From positions 1 through 9,151 of the forward strand of contig JALAGK010000515.1 in the NCBI GenBank assembly GCA_022712475.1: DNA of 9,151 bases, read 5' to 3'. Below the pieces are notes generated by a model. That model was given only the letters and a program-made list of their open reading frames with translations, made no database searches and was not told the origin of the DNA. Below are positions 1 through 8,596 of this stretch, in pieces. The DNA comes from Enterobacteriaceae bacterium (GTDB lineage Bacteria; Pseudomonadota; Gammaproteobacteria; Enterobacterales; Enterobacteriaceae). Position numbers and translations under genes: made by a program. Position 1 is the first letter of the stretch, and the number at the start of each line of letters is the position of its first letter.

Positions 1-170
1 GCTATAAAACGAATGGTTTTATTAAAAATAAGCAGTATTCATTATTTTTGAGATAAAAAACCATTAATTAATGTAATGGTGGTGTTATTGACTTTATGGA
101 AAATTCGCAATACTTCACGTTTATTCTTTCTGAACGTAGCTTGGTTGTGAGGAGGCTTTCCCCTTTCTAT
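1..170. other. AT-rich intergenic flank, no gene seen
   Basis: No convincing open reading frame, tRNA or other RNA gene is visible here. The composition is strikingly A+T rich compared with the GC-rich mal genes. It contains a 9-bp inverted repeat (12-20 with 57-65, arms AATGGTTTT/AAAACCATT) and a smaller palindrome at 61-79 (CCATTA...TAATGG). Both could be operator-like or chance products of the base composition. In E. coli the gene beyond malG is xylE, followed by psiE; no part of either is recognisable here. The stretch probably lies between the malEFG terminator and a neighbouring gene outside the window. Confidence 0.5.
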
Positions 171-193
171 AAAAAAAGCGGCCATTTGGCCGC
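171..193 (-). terminator. Rho-independent terminator of the malEFG operon
   Basis: Read on the minus strand, a GC-rich hairpin (GCGGCC arm, AAAT loop, GGCCGC arm, positions 178-193) is followed directly by seven T residues (171-177). It lies about 85 bases past the malG stop codon and is the natural end of the malE-malF-malG transcript. No T run follows on the plus strand, so it should act in one direction only. Confidence 0.9.
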
Positions 194-239
194 CAAATTA
201 CGTCATAAATAAGAACAATTGAGGGTTGCAGTGGCATTG

Positions 240-271
240 CCCGCCGCGCTGGCGCAACCCAGCACGGCGGG
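240..271 (-). repeat. GC-rich stem-loop in the malG 3' untranslated region
   Basis: Positions 240-252 pair with 259-271 over 13 base pairs with one mismatch (C247/A264), leaving a six-base loop. The core arms are CCCGCCG and CGGCGGG. No T run follows, so it is not a terminator in itself. It starts five bases past the malG stop codon and about 50 bases before the operon terminator. This is the position where REP-type or similar stems protect enterobacterial messages from 3' exonucleases. It does not look like the standard E. coli REP consensus. The role in message stability is inference. Confidence 0.6.
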
Positions 272-276
272 TAAAA

Positions 277-1167
277 CTAACCTTTTACGCCGCCCGCTGT
301 CAGGCCGCTCACCAGCCAGCGCTGCGCAAGCAGGAAGACCACGGTAATCGGGATGGCGGAGAGCACTGCCGCCGCCGCAAAGTCGCCCCACAGGTAGTTC
401 TGCGGGTTGAGGTACTGTTGCATACCCACTGCCAGCGTGTAGCTGTTTACATCACGCAGCAGCAGCGAGGCGACCGGCACTTCGGTAATCGCGGCAATAA
501 ACGACAGAATAAATACCACCGCCAGAATGGGGACGGAGAGCGGTAGCAGCACCAGGCGGAAGGCCTGCCACGGCGTGGCACCATCCAGCGCGGCGGCTTC
601 TTCCAGCGAGTTGTCGATGGTCTCGAAGTAACCTTTAATCGTCCACACGTGCAGCGCAATACCACCGAGGTAGGCAAAAATCACGCCGCCGTGAGTATTA
701 AGCCCAATAAACGGTATGTACTGACCAAGGCGGTCAAACAAGGCATACAACGCCACCAGCGACAGTACCGCCGGGAACATCTGGAAAATCAACATCCCCT
801 TGAGCAGCGTTGCCTTGCCAGGAAAGCGCATGCGGGCAAAGGCATAGGCGCAGGTGGTAGAGAGTGTCACAATGCCGAGCGCGGTAATGCCCGCCACTTT
901 AATCGAGTTCCACAGCCACAGCAGCACCGGGAACGGTGGCGGCGTAATGCGTCCGTCGGCGTGCTCCACGCTAAAGCCCAGCGCCAGCTTCCAGTGCTCC
1001 CAGGAGATCTGATCCGGGATGAGGCTGCCTGTGGCAAAGTTGCCCGGGCGCAGTGAGATGGCAATCACCATCAACAGCGGGAACATGATTGCGGCAATAA
1101 ACAGCAGTAGCAGCAAGTGGGTTGCGAACAGTCGCAGCTTTTGAGATTTGGGTTGCACCATAGCCAT
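277..1167 (-). CDS. malG: Maltose/maltodextrin ABC transporter permease MalG
   Basis: MalG is one of the two membrane subunits of the MalFGK2 importer. With MalF it forms the channel in the inner membrane through which maltodextrins delivered by MalE pass. The 296-residue protein has the length of E. coli MalG and matches it almost residue for residue from memory. A short cytoplasmic N-terminus leads into a hydrophobic helix (about 17-38), and further membrane segments follow to the C-terminus. The EAA loop, [12 protein letters not shown] and following residues (about 189-211), docks on MalK. The start is the ATG at 1167; a second Met is two codons later. A GGAGGG ribosome binding site lies eight bases upstream in the 14-base gap after malF. 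It is the last gene of the malEFG operon. Its TAG stop is followed by a stem-loop and the terminator. Confidence 0.98.
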   Translation of the reverse strand: MAMVQPKSQKLRLFATHLLLLLFIAAIMFPLLMVIAISLRPGNFATGSLIPDQISWEHWKLALGFSVEHADGRITPPPFPVLLWLWNSIKVAGITALGIVTLSTTCAYAFARMRFPGKATLLKGMLIFQMFPAVLSLVALYALFDRLGQYIPFIGLNTHGGVIFAYLGGIALHVWTIKGYFETIDNSLEEAAALDGATPWQAFRLVLLPLSVPILAVVFILSFIAAITEVPVASLLLRDVNSYTLAVGMQQYLNPQNYLWGDFAAAAVLSAIPITVVFLLAQRWLVSGLTAGGVKG

Positions 1168-1181
1168 TGTCGTCGCCCTCC

Positions 1182-2720
1182 TTAGTCAAATTTCATGCGC
1201 GTGGCTTTCAGGTTAACGATGGCGAGCGCACCAACCAGCAGGAAGATAAGCGTCGCGATGGCTGCCGCAAGGCCAAAGTCCTGGCCGCCGCCGCCTTCAA
1301 AGGCGATGCGGTAGGTATAGCTCACCAGCAGGTCGGTATAGCCCGCAGGCGTGGTGGTGCCCAGACGGTCCGGACCGCCGTTGGTCAGAAGCTGAATCAG
1401 CACGAAGTTATTAAAGTTAAACGCGAAGCTTGCGATCATCAGCGGCGTGAGCGGCTTAATCAACAGCGGCAGGGTGATGCGAAAGAAGTTCTGGAACGGG
1501 CCTGCGCCGTCCATTGCCGAGGCTTCATACAGGTCATCCGGAATCGCTTTCAAAAGCCCCATGCACAGGATCATCATGTACGGATAACCAAGCCAGGTAT
1601 TGACGATGATTATCATGGAGCGTGCGGTGGTCGGGTCACTAAACCAGGCCGGTTTAATGCCAAACAGCGCGCTCAGCATCATGTTTATCTCCCCGAAGCT
1701 CTGGTTAAAAAGCCCCTTGAAGATAAGAATCGAGATAAACGACGGTACGGCGTAAGGCAAAATTAGCAACACGCGGTAAATCGCTTTGCCTTTGAGCGAC
1801 TCCCATTGAACCAGGCAGGCCAGCACCATGCCGACGGCCACGGTCAGAATAACGGTCAGGATAGAGAACACCACGGTCCAGACAAAGATGGCGAAGAACG
1901 GTTTCTGAATGCCTTCATCGGTAAACACGCGCGTGAAGTTATCCCAGCCGATGGTGACGGTATAGCCAGGGCTGAGTTGCTCGCCGGTAAAGTTATTGTT
2001 GGCATCCACCGCTTCGTAAAAGCCAATAGCGTTGTTCGGGCGATAGCGGTTGCCGTTCTGGTTGTTGGTGAGCAGGCCGTCGTCAGCCAGCGTATACAGC
2101 GGGCGAGTGCCGGAGAACTGGCGCAGCGAACTCATCACCAGCTTGCTTTCATCAGGCATCACGGCGGTAATGTCACCCAGCGCCTGGCGGTTCTGAGTGA
2201 TAACACGCAGCGTGGCGCGCTCGCCTTGCGGCAGTGCCGCAGCCGCTTTCATCGCCAGCGTTTGTTTACCGCCGAAGGAAAACGGCTCAGAAACATAGTG
2301 GGCATCGCCTTCGCTTAGCGCCAGTTGCCATTTATCCTCTGCCGGGTACAGGCCAAAGTTCAGCGCCTTACCCGCCTGATACTGGCGGTCCATCAGCACC
2401 TGTTGCGCACGCTCAAAGGTGAGCTGGTTAGTGCTGCTGTAGTTGGTAAAGGCAATAGCGATGGTCGCGACCAGCGGAAACAGGACAAACAGTCCCATCC
2501 CGGCGAGGCCCGGATACACGTAGCGCCAGGCGTAGGCGCGACGGTTAGCAAAAATGTAGAGGCCAACCGAGCTTAATATCAGCGTCAGGATGGCGAACAG
2601 GTACTCCCCCTGGGCGTACATTAAAACGACAAGATAACCAACCAGCAGTCCCAGCGCGGCAATAGCTGACCATTTCAGCCCGTCACCTTGCCACCAGCGG
2701 CTCTTTTTCATTGCATCCAT
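1182..2720 (-). CDS. malF: Maltose/maltodextrin ABC transporter permease MalF
   Basis: MalF is the larger permease subunit of MalFGK2 in the inner membrane; in the E. coli structure it holds the transported sugar. The protein has 512 residues against 514 in E. coli. Two N-terminal hydrophobic segments (about 18-58) and a third near 70-92 precede the large periplasmic P2 domain (about 93-275), which in E. coli clamps MalE. The remaining membrane helices and the EAA loop (EASAMDGAG, from about 399 to 421) follow. The two-residue deficit lies within P2, near residue 138. The ATG at 2720 is preceded by an AAGAGGA ribosome binding site with an eight-base spacer. MKK three codons in is an alternative but less well placed start. 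The gene follows malE after a 68-base gap holding a hairpin, and precedes malG by 14 bases. Confidence 0.98.
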   Translation of the reverse strand: MDAMKKSRWWQGDGLKWSAIAALGLLVGYLVVLMYAQGEYLFAILTLILSSVGLYIFANRRAYAWRYVYPGLAGMGLFVLFPLVATIAIAFTNYSSTNQLTFERAQQVLMDRQYQAGKALNFGLYPAEDKWQLALSEGDAHYVSEPFSFGGKQTLAMKAAAALPQGERATLRVITQNRQALGDITAVMPDESKLVMSSLRQFSGTRPLYTLADDGLLTNNQNGNRYRPNNAIGFYEAVDANNNFTGEQLSPGYTVTIGWDNFTRVFTDEGIQKPFFAIFVWTVVFSILTVILTVAVGMVLACLVQWESLKGKAIYRVLLILPYAVPSFISILIFKGLFNQSFGEINMMLSALFGIKPAWFSDPTTARSMIIIVNTWLGYPYMMILCMGLLKAIPDDLYEASAMDGAGPFQNFFRITLPLLIKPLTPLMIASFAFNFNNFVLIQLLTNGGPDRLGTTTPAGYTDLLVSYTYRIAFEGGGGQDFGLAAAIATLIFLLVGALAIVNLKATRMKFD

Positions 2721-2751
2721 GGGGTCGTTCCTCTTACAGCATGGGGCTTAA

Positions 2752-2779
2752 CGCCCCCGCGCCTTATGATGCGGGGGCG
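2752..2779 (-). repeat. GC-rich stem-loop in the malE-malF intergenic gap
   Basis: A perfect 9-bp stem (2752-2760 with 2771-2779, arms CGCCCCCGC and GCGGGGGCG) encloses a ten-base loop. It begins 9 bases past the malE stop codon and is not followed by a T run. In E. coli this gap carries REP elements known to stabilise the upstream malE message and help make MalE far more abundant than MalF. The stem here is in the right place to do the same but lacks a recognisable REP consensus. An alternative shorter stem (GGGGC at 2743-2747 with GCCCC at 2753-2757) would compete for the same bases. Its function is inferred from position. Confidence 0.75.
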
Positions 2780-2788
2780 ATACTCAGG

Positions 2789-3991
<1,203 letters not shown>

Positions 3992-4037
3992 TTAAGCGTT
4001 ATGCACAGAGTACAAGGTCAGTGATTTAACGCTGTCC

Positions 4038-4043
4038 AGTCTG
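4038..4043 (-). promoter_or_regulatory. Candidate -10 hexamer of the malE promoter
   Basis: On the minus strand the hexamer CAGACT lies where the E. coli malE -10 element falls when the two leaders are lined up on the shared TTGCC. It matches TATAAT at only three of six bases, as expected for a promoter that depends on MalT. It would place the transcript start near 4031 and give a leader of roughly 50 bases. No consensus -35 exists; the MalT box takes its place. This is inference from spacing. Confidence 0.4.
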
Positions 4044-4060
4044 CGTTGATGGCAAGTGCT

Positions 4061-4091
4061 TCTCATCCTCCTTCCCCCTACGCCCCACCCC
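4061..4091 (-). promoter_or_regulatory. MalT boxes upstream of malE
   Basis: Read on the minus strand, GAGGATGAGA (4061-4070) matches the MalT box consensus GGGGA(T/G)GAGG at eight of ten positions. The G-rich sequence just upstream holds further weaker matches: GGGGAAGGAG (4068-4077), overlapping it by three bases, and GGGGTGGGGC (4082-4091), starting 21 bases away. The E. coli malE promoter has the same AAGGAGGATG core in the same place, with two MalT sites in tandem. Which upstream match is the second site cannot be decided by eye. Confidence 0.8.
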
Positions 4092-4096
4092 TGTTA

Positions 4097-4116
4097 TATG
4101 TGATCTGCGTTGCATA
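4097..4116. promoter_or_regulatory. Candidate CRP site, malE-proximal
   Basis: TGTGA (4099-4103), a six-base spacer and TTGCA (4110-4114) give one perfect and one degenerate half of the CRP consensus TGTGA-N6-TCACA. It sits just upstream of the malE MalT boxes, as one of the E. coli CRP sites does. Confidence 0.6.
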
Positions 4117-4125
4117 ACTGGCAGT

Positions 4126-4145
4126 TATGTGTGCTGGCGCACATA
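4126..4145. promoter_or_regulatory. Candidate CRP site, central, symmetrical
   Basis: TGTGT (4128-4132), six bases, then GCACA (4139-4143), within the symmetrical TATGTG...CACATA. Each half matches four of five consensus bases. The same region of E. coli has a comparable ATGTG...CACAT site. This is the most symmetrical CRP-like site in the gap. Confidence 0.65.
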
Positions 4146-4159
4146 AAAAAGCCCCCGGT

Positions 4160-4179
4160 TTTGGCGCCAGGATCACGAA
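4160..4179. promoter_or_regulatory. Candidate CRP site, weak, malK side
   Basis: On the minus strand CGTGA (4173-4177) is followed after six bases by CGCCA (4162-4166). Only one half is good. It lines up with a TTTCGTGAT stretch at the corresponding place in the E. coli region, which is one of the CRP sites there. A further CGTGA at 4206-4210 might be a fourth site but has no recognisable partner half. Confidence 0.4.
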
Positions 4180-4216
4180 AATGCCCTTTTGAGCCACTGG
4201 CTTATCGTGACGTCTA

Positions 4217-4242
4217 CCTCCTCATCCTCCCGTCTCCTCCCC
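4217..4242 (-). promoter_or_regulatory. Overlapping MalT boxes upstream of malK
   Basis: On the minus strand, GAGGATGAGG (4220-4229) and GGGGAGGAGA (4233-4242) each match the MalT consensus GGGGA(T/G)GAGG at nine of ten positions. Each has a weaker overlapping match shifted by three bases: GATGAGGAGG (4217-4226, eight of ten) and GAGGAGACGG (4230-4239, seven of ten). In E. coli the malK promoter has two overlapping sets of MalT sites offset by three bases, and CRP moves MalT from one set to the other. The same design appears kept here. Confidence 0.8.
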
Positions 4243-4244
4243 CT

Positions 4245-4250
4245 TAAAAT
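4245..4250 (+). promoter_or_regulatory. Candidate -10 hexamer of the malK promoter
   Basis: TAAAAT matches the -10 consensus at five of six bases and lies immediately downstream of the malK-side MalT boxes. It lines up with the ATAAAAAAG stretch in the E. coli malK promoter. It would put the transcript start near 4257 and give a leader of about 100 bases. There is no consensus -35, as expected for MalT control. A start a few bases further downstream would suit the usual MalT spacing better, so the exact hexamer is uncertain. Confidence 0.5.
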
Positions 4251-4251
4251 A

Positions 4252-4282
4252 GCCTCAGGGTGGAGGATTGCGCACCTGAGGC
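4252..4282 (+). repeat. Inverted repeat at the start of the malK leader
   Basis: GCCTCAGG (4252-4259) and CCTGAGGC (4275-4282) form a perfect 8-bp inverted repeat around a 15-base loop that contains TGGAGGATTG. It lies at or just after the expected malK transcription start. It could fold as a hairpin near the 5' end of the malK-lamB-malM message, or form part of a protein-binding site. The corresponding E. coli leader, as I remember it, does not show this symmetry. The role is unknown. Confidence 0.6.
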
Positions 4283-4353
4283 AATGGGTCATAGTCGGCC
4301 CCAGTGTGTTTCACCTGTCTTTGGACACAATGTCGTAATGAAGGGAGATGTAG

Positions 4354-5463
4354 ATGTCGAGTGTACAGCTGCGTAATGTCACCAAAGCCTGGGGTGACGT
4401 GGTGGTGTCTAAAGACATCAATCTGGATATCACCGAAGGCGAGTTCGTGGTTTTTGTCGGGCCGTCGGGCTGTGGCAAATCAACGCTGCTGCGCATGATT
4501 GCCGGGCTGGAGACCATTACCAGCGGCGATTTGTTTATCGGCGAGACCCGCATGAACGATATTCCGCCCGCCGAGCGCGGTGTCGGGATGGTGTTTCAGT
4601 CCTACGCGCTCTATCCGCACCTGAGTGTGGCCGAAAATATGTCCTTTGGCCTGAAGCTGGCAGGGGCCAAAAAAGAACTGATTAACCAGCGTGTGACCCA
4701 GGTGGCCGAAGTGCTGCAACTGGCACATCTGCTGGACCGCCGCCCGAAAGCACTTTCCGGCGGGCAGCGCCAGCGCGTCGCCATTGGCCGCACGCTGGTT
4801 GCCGAGCCAAATGTCTTCTTGCTTGATGAACCGCTTTCTAACCTCGACGCGGCGCTGCGTGTGCAGATGCGTATCGAAATCTCCCGCCTGCACAAGCGCC
4901 TTAAGCGCACCATGATTTACGTCACCCACGACCAGGTTGAAGCCATGACGCTTGCCGACAAAATCGTGGTGCTTGACGCCGGGCGCGTGGCGCAGGTGGG
5001 TAAACCGCTGGAGCTGTATCACTACCCAGCAGACCGCTTTGTTGCGGGCTTTATCGGCTCACCGAAGATGAACTTCCTGCCGGTGAAGGTCACGGCTACC
5101 GCCATTGACCAGGTGCAGGTTGAGTTGCCCAACCGCCAGCAGGTCTGGCTGCCGGTAGACAGCGCGGGCGTTCAGGCGGGCGCGAACATGTCTTTAGGTA
5201 TTCGCCCAGAGCACCTGCTGCCCAGTGATATCGCTGATGTCACGCTGGAAGGCGTGGTGCAGGTCGTTGAGCAACTCGGTCACGAAACACAAATTCATAT
5301 CCAAATCCCCGCAATACGTCAGAACCTGGTGTACCGCCAGAATGACGTGGTGCTGGTAGAAGAGGGCGCTGTATTCGCCATTGGCTTGCCGCCGGAGCGT
5401 TGCCATCTGTTCCGGGAGGACGGCACCGCCTGTCGTCGGCTGCACAAAGAGCCGGGCGTTTAA
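4354..5463 (+). CDS. malK: Maltose/maltodextrin import ATP-binding protein MalK
   Basis: MalK is the cytoplasmic ATPase of MalFGK2. The dimer closes on ATP and drives import, and idle MalK sequesters the activator MalT. The 369-residue protein has all ABC motifs: Walker [10 protein letters not shown] (36-44), Q-loop Q82, signature LSGGQ (134-138), Walker B with D158 and catalytic E159, D-loop SNLD (162-165) and switch H192. The C-terminal regulatory domain (from about 240) contains the conserved GIRPEHL and FREDG stretches; in E. coli this domain handles MalT and unphosphorylated EIIA-Glc control. It is two residues shorter than E. coli MalK (371), the gap falling near residue 259. The ATG at 4354 has GGGAG six bases upstream. 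An ATG-TAG pair lies directly before the start. It heads the malK-lamB-malM operon. Confidence 0.98.
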   Translation: MSSVQLRNVTKAWGDVVVSKDINLDITEGEFVVFVGPSGCGKSTLLRMIAGLETITSGDLFIGETRMNDIPPAERGVGMVFQSYALYPHLSVAENMSFGLKLAGAKKELINQRVTQVAEVLQLAHLLDRRPKALSGGQRQRVAIGRTLVAEPNVFLLDEPLSNLDAALRVQMRIEISRLHKRLKRTMIYVTHDQVEAMTLADKIVVLDAGRVAQVGKPLELYHYPADRFVAGFIGSPKMNFLPVKVTATAIDQVQVELPNRQQVWLPVDSAGVQAGANMSLGIRPEHLLPSDIADVTLEGVVQVVEQLGHETQIHIQIPAIRQNLVYRQNDVVLVEEGAVFAIGLPPERCHLFREDGTACRRLHKEPGV

Positions 5464-6837
<1,374 letters not shown>

Positions 6838-6847
6838 CACACCAACG

Positions 6848-6870
6848 AAAGGGGGCATAGCCCCCTTTTT
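6848..6870 (+). terminator. Terminator-like hairpin between lamB and malM
   Basis: GGGGGC (6851-6856), a three-base loop and GCCCCC (6860-6865) are followed by five T residues. The flanking AAA can extend the stem. It starts 10 bases past the lamB stop codon. No promoter is obvious before malM, so it probably acts as a partial terminator or as a 3' stabiliser of the abundant lamB message. Either would reduce malM expression relative to lamB. Confidence 0.8.
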
Positions 6871-6947
6871 AAATCCGGAGTTTTCCCTGCTGGCGTAAAG
6901 CGCCTTTGCCTGGCTACCTTTGCGCCGCTTCCTTTAAGGTGACAACA

Positions 6948-7910
6948 ATGAAAATGAAAAAAAGTCTCGTTGCCCTGTGCCTGAGCGCAGGCCTGTTCGC
7001 CTGCCTGCCAGCAGTAAGCCTGGCAGAGGTTAACGTTGTGCCGCAGAACACCTCCGCGGCGCCGTCTATCCCGGCTGATGCGCTCGCGCGCCTGACCTGG
7101 ACACCGGTCGATCAGTCAAAAACCAATACCACGACACTGGCGAGCGCCGGTCAGACGCTGAACGCGGGCGATATCAGCGGGCCGGTTGCCGCTTACAGTG
7201 TGCCTGCCAACATTGGCGAGCTGACTATTACGCTGACCAGTGAAGTCAACAAAACGCAGGTATTTTCGCCGAACGTGTTGATTCTTGATCAGAACATGTC
7301 TCCGGCTGCGTTTTTCCCGAGCAGCTACTTTACCTACCAGGCGCCGGGCGTGATGTCCGCTGACCGCCTGGAAGGCGTAATGAAGCTGACGCCAGCGCTG
7401 GGCCAGCAGAAGATTTATGTGCTGGTGTTCACCACCAATAAAGATTTGCAGCAAACCACCCAACTGCTTGACCCGGCTAAAGCCTACGCTAAAGGCGTGG
7501 GTAATGCCGTACCGGATATTCCGGACCCGGTGGCCCGCCATGTGACCGACGGTACGCTGAAACTTAAAGTGCGCACCAACACCGCATCCAGCGTGCTGGT
7601 TGGACCGCTGTTTGGGTCATCCGGTCCAGGCCCTGTCACCGTGGGTAATACGGCCGCGCCAGCGTACAGCGCACCGGTGGCGAGCAGTGTGCCAGCTACT
7701 GCCCCGGCGGCGGTTGCCCCCGCACCTGCGCAGGCGGCAAAAAGTGAGCCGGTCCTGTCTGATACCGAAATCTATTTCAACCAGGCTATTAAACAGGCTG
7801 TGGCAAAAGGCGATATTGATAAAGCGCTGAAACTGCTGGATGAAGCCGAGCGGCTGGGATCCACCTCCGCCCGCACCACCTTTATCAGCAGTGTAAAAGG
7901 CAAGGGGTAA
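6948..7910 (+). CDS. malM: Periplasmic maltose operon protein MalM
   Basis: MalM is the third product of the malK operon, a periplasmic protein of unknown biochemical role. I chose the ATG at 6948 (MKMKKSL), with TAAGGTG about seven bases upstream. It gives 320 residues and aligns with the E. coli start; an in-frame TTG at 6906 would add 14 residues in front of the signal peptide and is unlikely. A Sec signal (1-26, ending VSLA before EVN) is followed by the conserved body, including the SVPANIGEL and SYFTYQAPGV stretches. A Pro/Ala-rich linker (about 236-266) and a conserved helical tail (YFNQAIKQAV...LLDEAERLG, about 276-304) follow. The protein is longer than E. coli MalM (306), mainly because of the linker. 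Cys19, in LFAC, vaguely resembles a lipobox but the -2 residue is Phe, so cleavage by signal peptidase I is preferred. Confidence 0.95.
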   Translation: MKMKKSLVALCLSAGLFACLPAVSLAEVNVVPQNTSAAPSIPADALARLTWTPVDQSKTNTTTLASAGQTLNAGDISGPVAAYSVPANIGELTITLTSEVNKTQVFSPNVLILDQNMSPAAFFPSSYFTYQAPGVMSADRLEGVMKLTPALGQQKIYVLVFTTNKDLQQTTQLLDPAKAYAKGVGNAVPDIPDPVARHVTDGTLKLKVRTNTASSVLVGPLFGSSGPGPVTVGNTAAPAYSAPVASSVPATAPAAVAPAPAQAAKSEPVLSDTEIYFNQAIKQAVAKGDIDKALKLLDEAERLGSTSARTTFISSVKGKG

Positions 7911-7942
7911 CGTTCCCCGCAGTGCTGATGTTTGAAGTAACT

Positions 7943-7967
7943 GGTGCGCCGTGGCGCACCTTTTTTT
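7943..7967 (+). terminator. Rho-independent terminator of malK-lamB-malM
   Basis: GGTGCGC (7943-7949), a four-base loop CGTG and GCGCACC (7954-7960) form a perfect GC-rich stem followed by seven T residues (7961-7967). It lies 32 bases beyond the malM stop codon and ends the maltose operon before ubiC. Confidence 0.93.
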
Positions 7968-8047
7968 CAGGCTGTTGGTGTTGCACCGTTGTTGCTGTTT
8001 TGATCGCCATTCGGCGCTTTCTCGCGCATCCTCCGACTGTTCTGCGC

Positions 8048-8053
8048 TACAAT
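8048..8053 (+). promoter_or_regulatory. Candidate -10 hexamer of the ubiCA promoter
   Basis: TACAAT matches the -10 consensus at five of six bases and lies 30 bases ahead of the ubiC start. No good -35 hexamer stands at the right spacing (around 8025-8030). The gap between the malM terminator and ubiC (7968-8083) holds nothing else recognisable beyond a tiny GGTG-TTG-CACC palindrome near 7976-7986. A promoter somewhere here is expected because a strong terminator precedes it. Confidence 0.5.
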
Positions 8054-8083
8054 GCCCGCAGATTTTGACCCGGAGAAGGCCGC

Positions 8084-8596
8084 ATGTCCCATCCCGCGCT
8101 CACGCAACTGCGCGATATTGACTACCACCAGGCGCTTCCTGCTATGAGCCAGACGTTACGCGAGTGGCTGTTGCTGGAAGACTCAATGACAAAACGGTTT
8201 GAAGCGCACTGCTCCTGCGTCAGCGTGACGCTGCTGTTTGAAGATTTTGTCGCACCGGATGCCCTACTGGCACAGGAAACTGCGCTACTGCCCGCAGATG
8301 AGCGCTACTGGTTACGGGAAATTCTCTTGTGCGGTGACGGTGAGCCCTGGCTTGCCGGGCGCACGGTCGTACCGCAATCTACGCTAAATGGCCCGGAGCT
8401 GGCTTTACAAAAGCTTGGAACGACGCCGCTTGGACGCTATCTTTTTACATCATCGACCCTGACGCGTGATTTCATTGAAACCGGACGCAGCGGCGAGTTG
8501 TGGGGGCGACGCTCGCGCCTGCGACTTGCAGATAAGCCGCTGCTGTTGACGGAACTTTTTTTGCCGCAATCGCCGCTGTATCAAGAGGAAGAATAA
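8084..8596 (+). CDS. ubiC: Chorismate pyruvate-lyase UbiC
   Basis: UbiC converts chorismate to 4-hydroxybenzoate and pyruvate, the first committed step of ubiquinone synthesis, in the cytosol. The 170-residue protein shares [53 protein letters not shown] and the [12 protein letters not shown] stretch with E. coli UbiC. The residues equivalent to the E. coli active-site R76, L114 and E155 (numbered without Met) are R78, L116 and E157 here. It is five residues longer than E. coli UbiC (165): one residue in the variable region near 55-65, and a C-terminal QEEE after the usual ending SPLY. The ATG at 8084 has GGAGAAGG just upstream. Its TAA stop overlaps the ubiA ATG by one base, and the QEEE codons contain the ubiA ribosome binding site. 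Confidence 0.97.
   Translation: MSHPALTQLRDIDYHQALPAMSQTLREWLLLEDSMTKRFEAHCSCVSVTLLFEDFVAPDALLAQETALLPADERYWLREILLCGDGEPWLAGRTVVPQSTLNGPELALQKLGTTPLGRYLFTSSTLTRDFIETGRSGELWGRRSRLRLADKPLLLTELFLPQSPLYQEEE

Noticed and set aside
88..116. TTGACT as a possible -35 element on the plus strand
   Set aside because: The hexamer 17 bases downstream (TACTTC) is poor, the better AATACT is at a 15-base spacing, and nothing is transcribed on the plus strand from there within the window.
1167..2576. Open frames on the plus strand opposite malF (for example 1167-1766 and 1806-2318)
   Set aside because: They lie antisense to a clear malF, encode arginine/glutamine-rich low-complexity sequence, and match no family; they are products of the GC-rich codon use of malF.
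6906..6947. TTG start giving a 334-residue MalM
   Set aside because: It would put 14 residues ahead of a typical Sec signal peptide; the ATG at 6948 has a better ribosome binding site and agrees with E. coli.
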